In this document: piece after piece, positions 5,779-6,013 of the stretch
How the letters are laid out: each line of letters opens with the position of its first letter
Numbering within the stretch: position 1 is the stretch's first letter
NCBI GenBank assembly: GCA_937967805.1
Contig: CALBTC010000534.1
Coordinates: 1 to 6,013 of the forward strand
Reading direction: 5' to 3'
Origin: an uncultured Anaerolineaceae bacterium
GTDB lineage: Bacteria; Chloroflexota; Anaerolineae; Promineifilales; Promineifilaceae
Length of the DNA: 6,013 nucleotides
Program-made: the position numbers and the translations under genes
Notes under the pieces: model-generated
What the model saw: only the letters and a program-made list of their open reading frames with translations
Told to the model about the DNA's origin: nothing
Databases searched by the model: none

Positions 5779-5944
5779 AGCATGTTACCAAATTAATGCG
5801 ATTGAAACAGTACAAAATAGAATTTGATACGATTTTGATACAGATCATCGTTAGTTCTTTATCTGGCCTTCCCTTACACTGGTAGCTGTCAAAAAAGCTA
5901 AATTTAAACTTGACGCGCGCTTAACCAAATTCTCAGTTAGAGAG
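5779..5944. promoter_or_regulatory. Divergent control region between the STAND gene and the ABC permease
   Basis: This AT-rich stretch separates two genes transcribed away from each other and must hold both promoters. Hexamers resembling -35 elements on the + strand are TTGAAA (5802-5807), TTGATA (5824-5829 and 5835-5840) and TTGACG (5910-5915). A TAGAAT resembling a -10 lies at 5818-5823. None forms a pair with standard 16-18 base spacing, so no promoter is called. A short dyad TAGCT/AGCTA (5883-5887 and 5896-5900) is also present. No gene, tRNA or riboswitch was recognised here. Confidence 0.5.
5823..5841. promoter_or_regulatory. Direct repeat TTTGATAC x2, 11-bp period
   Basis: TTTGATAC occurs at 5823-5830 and again at 5834-5841, exactly 11 bp apart, close to one helical turn. 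Same-face tandem sites are typical of cooperative activator or repressor binding. It lies about 60-78 bases upstream of the STAND start and about 117-135 bases upstream of the permease start, so it could serve either gene. The regulator is unknown. Confidence 0.4.
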
Positions 5945-5950
5945 AAGGAG
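5945..5950 (+). promoter_or_regulatory. Strong ribosome binding site (AAGGAG) of the ABC permease
   Basis: AAGGAG lies seven bases before the ATG at 5958. It is the strongest Shine-Dalgarno match in the window and fixes the start of the truncated gene. Confidence 0.8.
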
Positions 5951-5957
5951 CATTGAT

Positions 5958-6013
5958 ATGACAAATTATCTAATCAGACGGGGCTTTCAAATGGTGATCG
6001 TGGTCATCCTGGC
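5958..6013 (+). CDS. ABC transporter permease, DppB/OppB type (N-terminal fragment)
   Basis: Only 18 full codons are present before the window ends: MTNYLIRRGFQMVIVVIL, followed by the first two bases of a codon for Ala. A short Thr/Tyr/Leu start, a paired-Arg cytoplasmic stretch (YLIRR) and then a hydrophobic helix is the characteristic opening of DppB/OppB-family inner-membrane permeases of peptide, nickel or sugar ABC importers. These typically begin like M-x-x-Y-(I/L)-(I/L)-R-R. The strong AAGGAG supports translation from this ATG. The substrate cannot be told from this fragment. A DppC-like second permease and ATPase genes would be expected downstream. The call rests on a very short sequence, so another membrane protein remains possible. 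Confidence 0.65.
   Translation, partial: MTNYLIRRGFQMVIVVIL

Noticed and set aside
5351..5848. A 165-codon minus-strand open frame covering the STAND start
   Set aside because: It overlaps the STAND helix-turn-helix coding region in another frame. The STAND frame has recognisable domains and a good ribosome binding site.

Overview
The window holds the 3' portion of a bacterial replicative DNA polymerase gene (dnaE, + strand, cut by the left edge), a small Phd-like/XRE antitoxin-type regulator (+ strand), a large convergent HTH-NB-ARC-TPR STAND ATPase (- strand), and the first 18 codons of a DppB/OppB-type ABC transporter permease (+ strand, cut by the right edge). Coding density is high and the longest non-coding stretch is about 194 bases. 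Gene style suggests a Chloroflexota (Anaerolineae-like) genome: moderately GC-rich DNA, a DnaE with a long Pro/Thr/Asn-rich tether to an extra C-terminal domain, and a large NB-ARC/TPR protein. This placement is an inference from style, not from a marker that I can match.

Layout: 1-2709 dnaE; 2710-2810 AT-rich spacer with a perfect 13-bp inverted repeat that looks like an operator; 2811-3221 antitoxin-like regulator with no toxin partner in the window; 3212-3275 a 64-bp array of eight 8-bp units whose orientation flips in the middle and which supplies the stop codons of both convergent genes; 3271-5763 (minus) the STAND protein; 5764-5957 a divergent control region with a TTTGATAC direct repeat spaced 11 bp; 5958 onward the ABC permease. 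The genes do not look like one pathway. dnaE is housekeeping, the regulator and the STAND protein look like accessory genes, and the permease probably opens a separate nutrient-uptake operon.

The most unusual signal lies across genes. The palindromic octamer ACGGCCGT occurs 11 times in 6 kb, where roughly 0.1-0.15 copies are expected from base composition. It is present in all three long genes, and nine of the 11 copies are read in the frame Thr-Ala-Val, often as Glu-Thr-Ala-Val from the longer core GAAACGGCCGT. This resembles the HIP1 highly iterated palindrome of cyanobacteria but has a different sequence. I know of no named element with this sequence.
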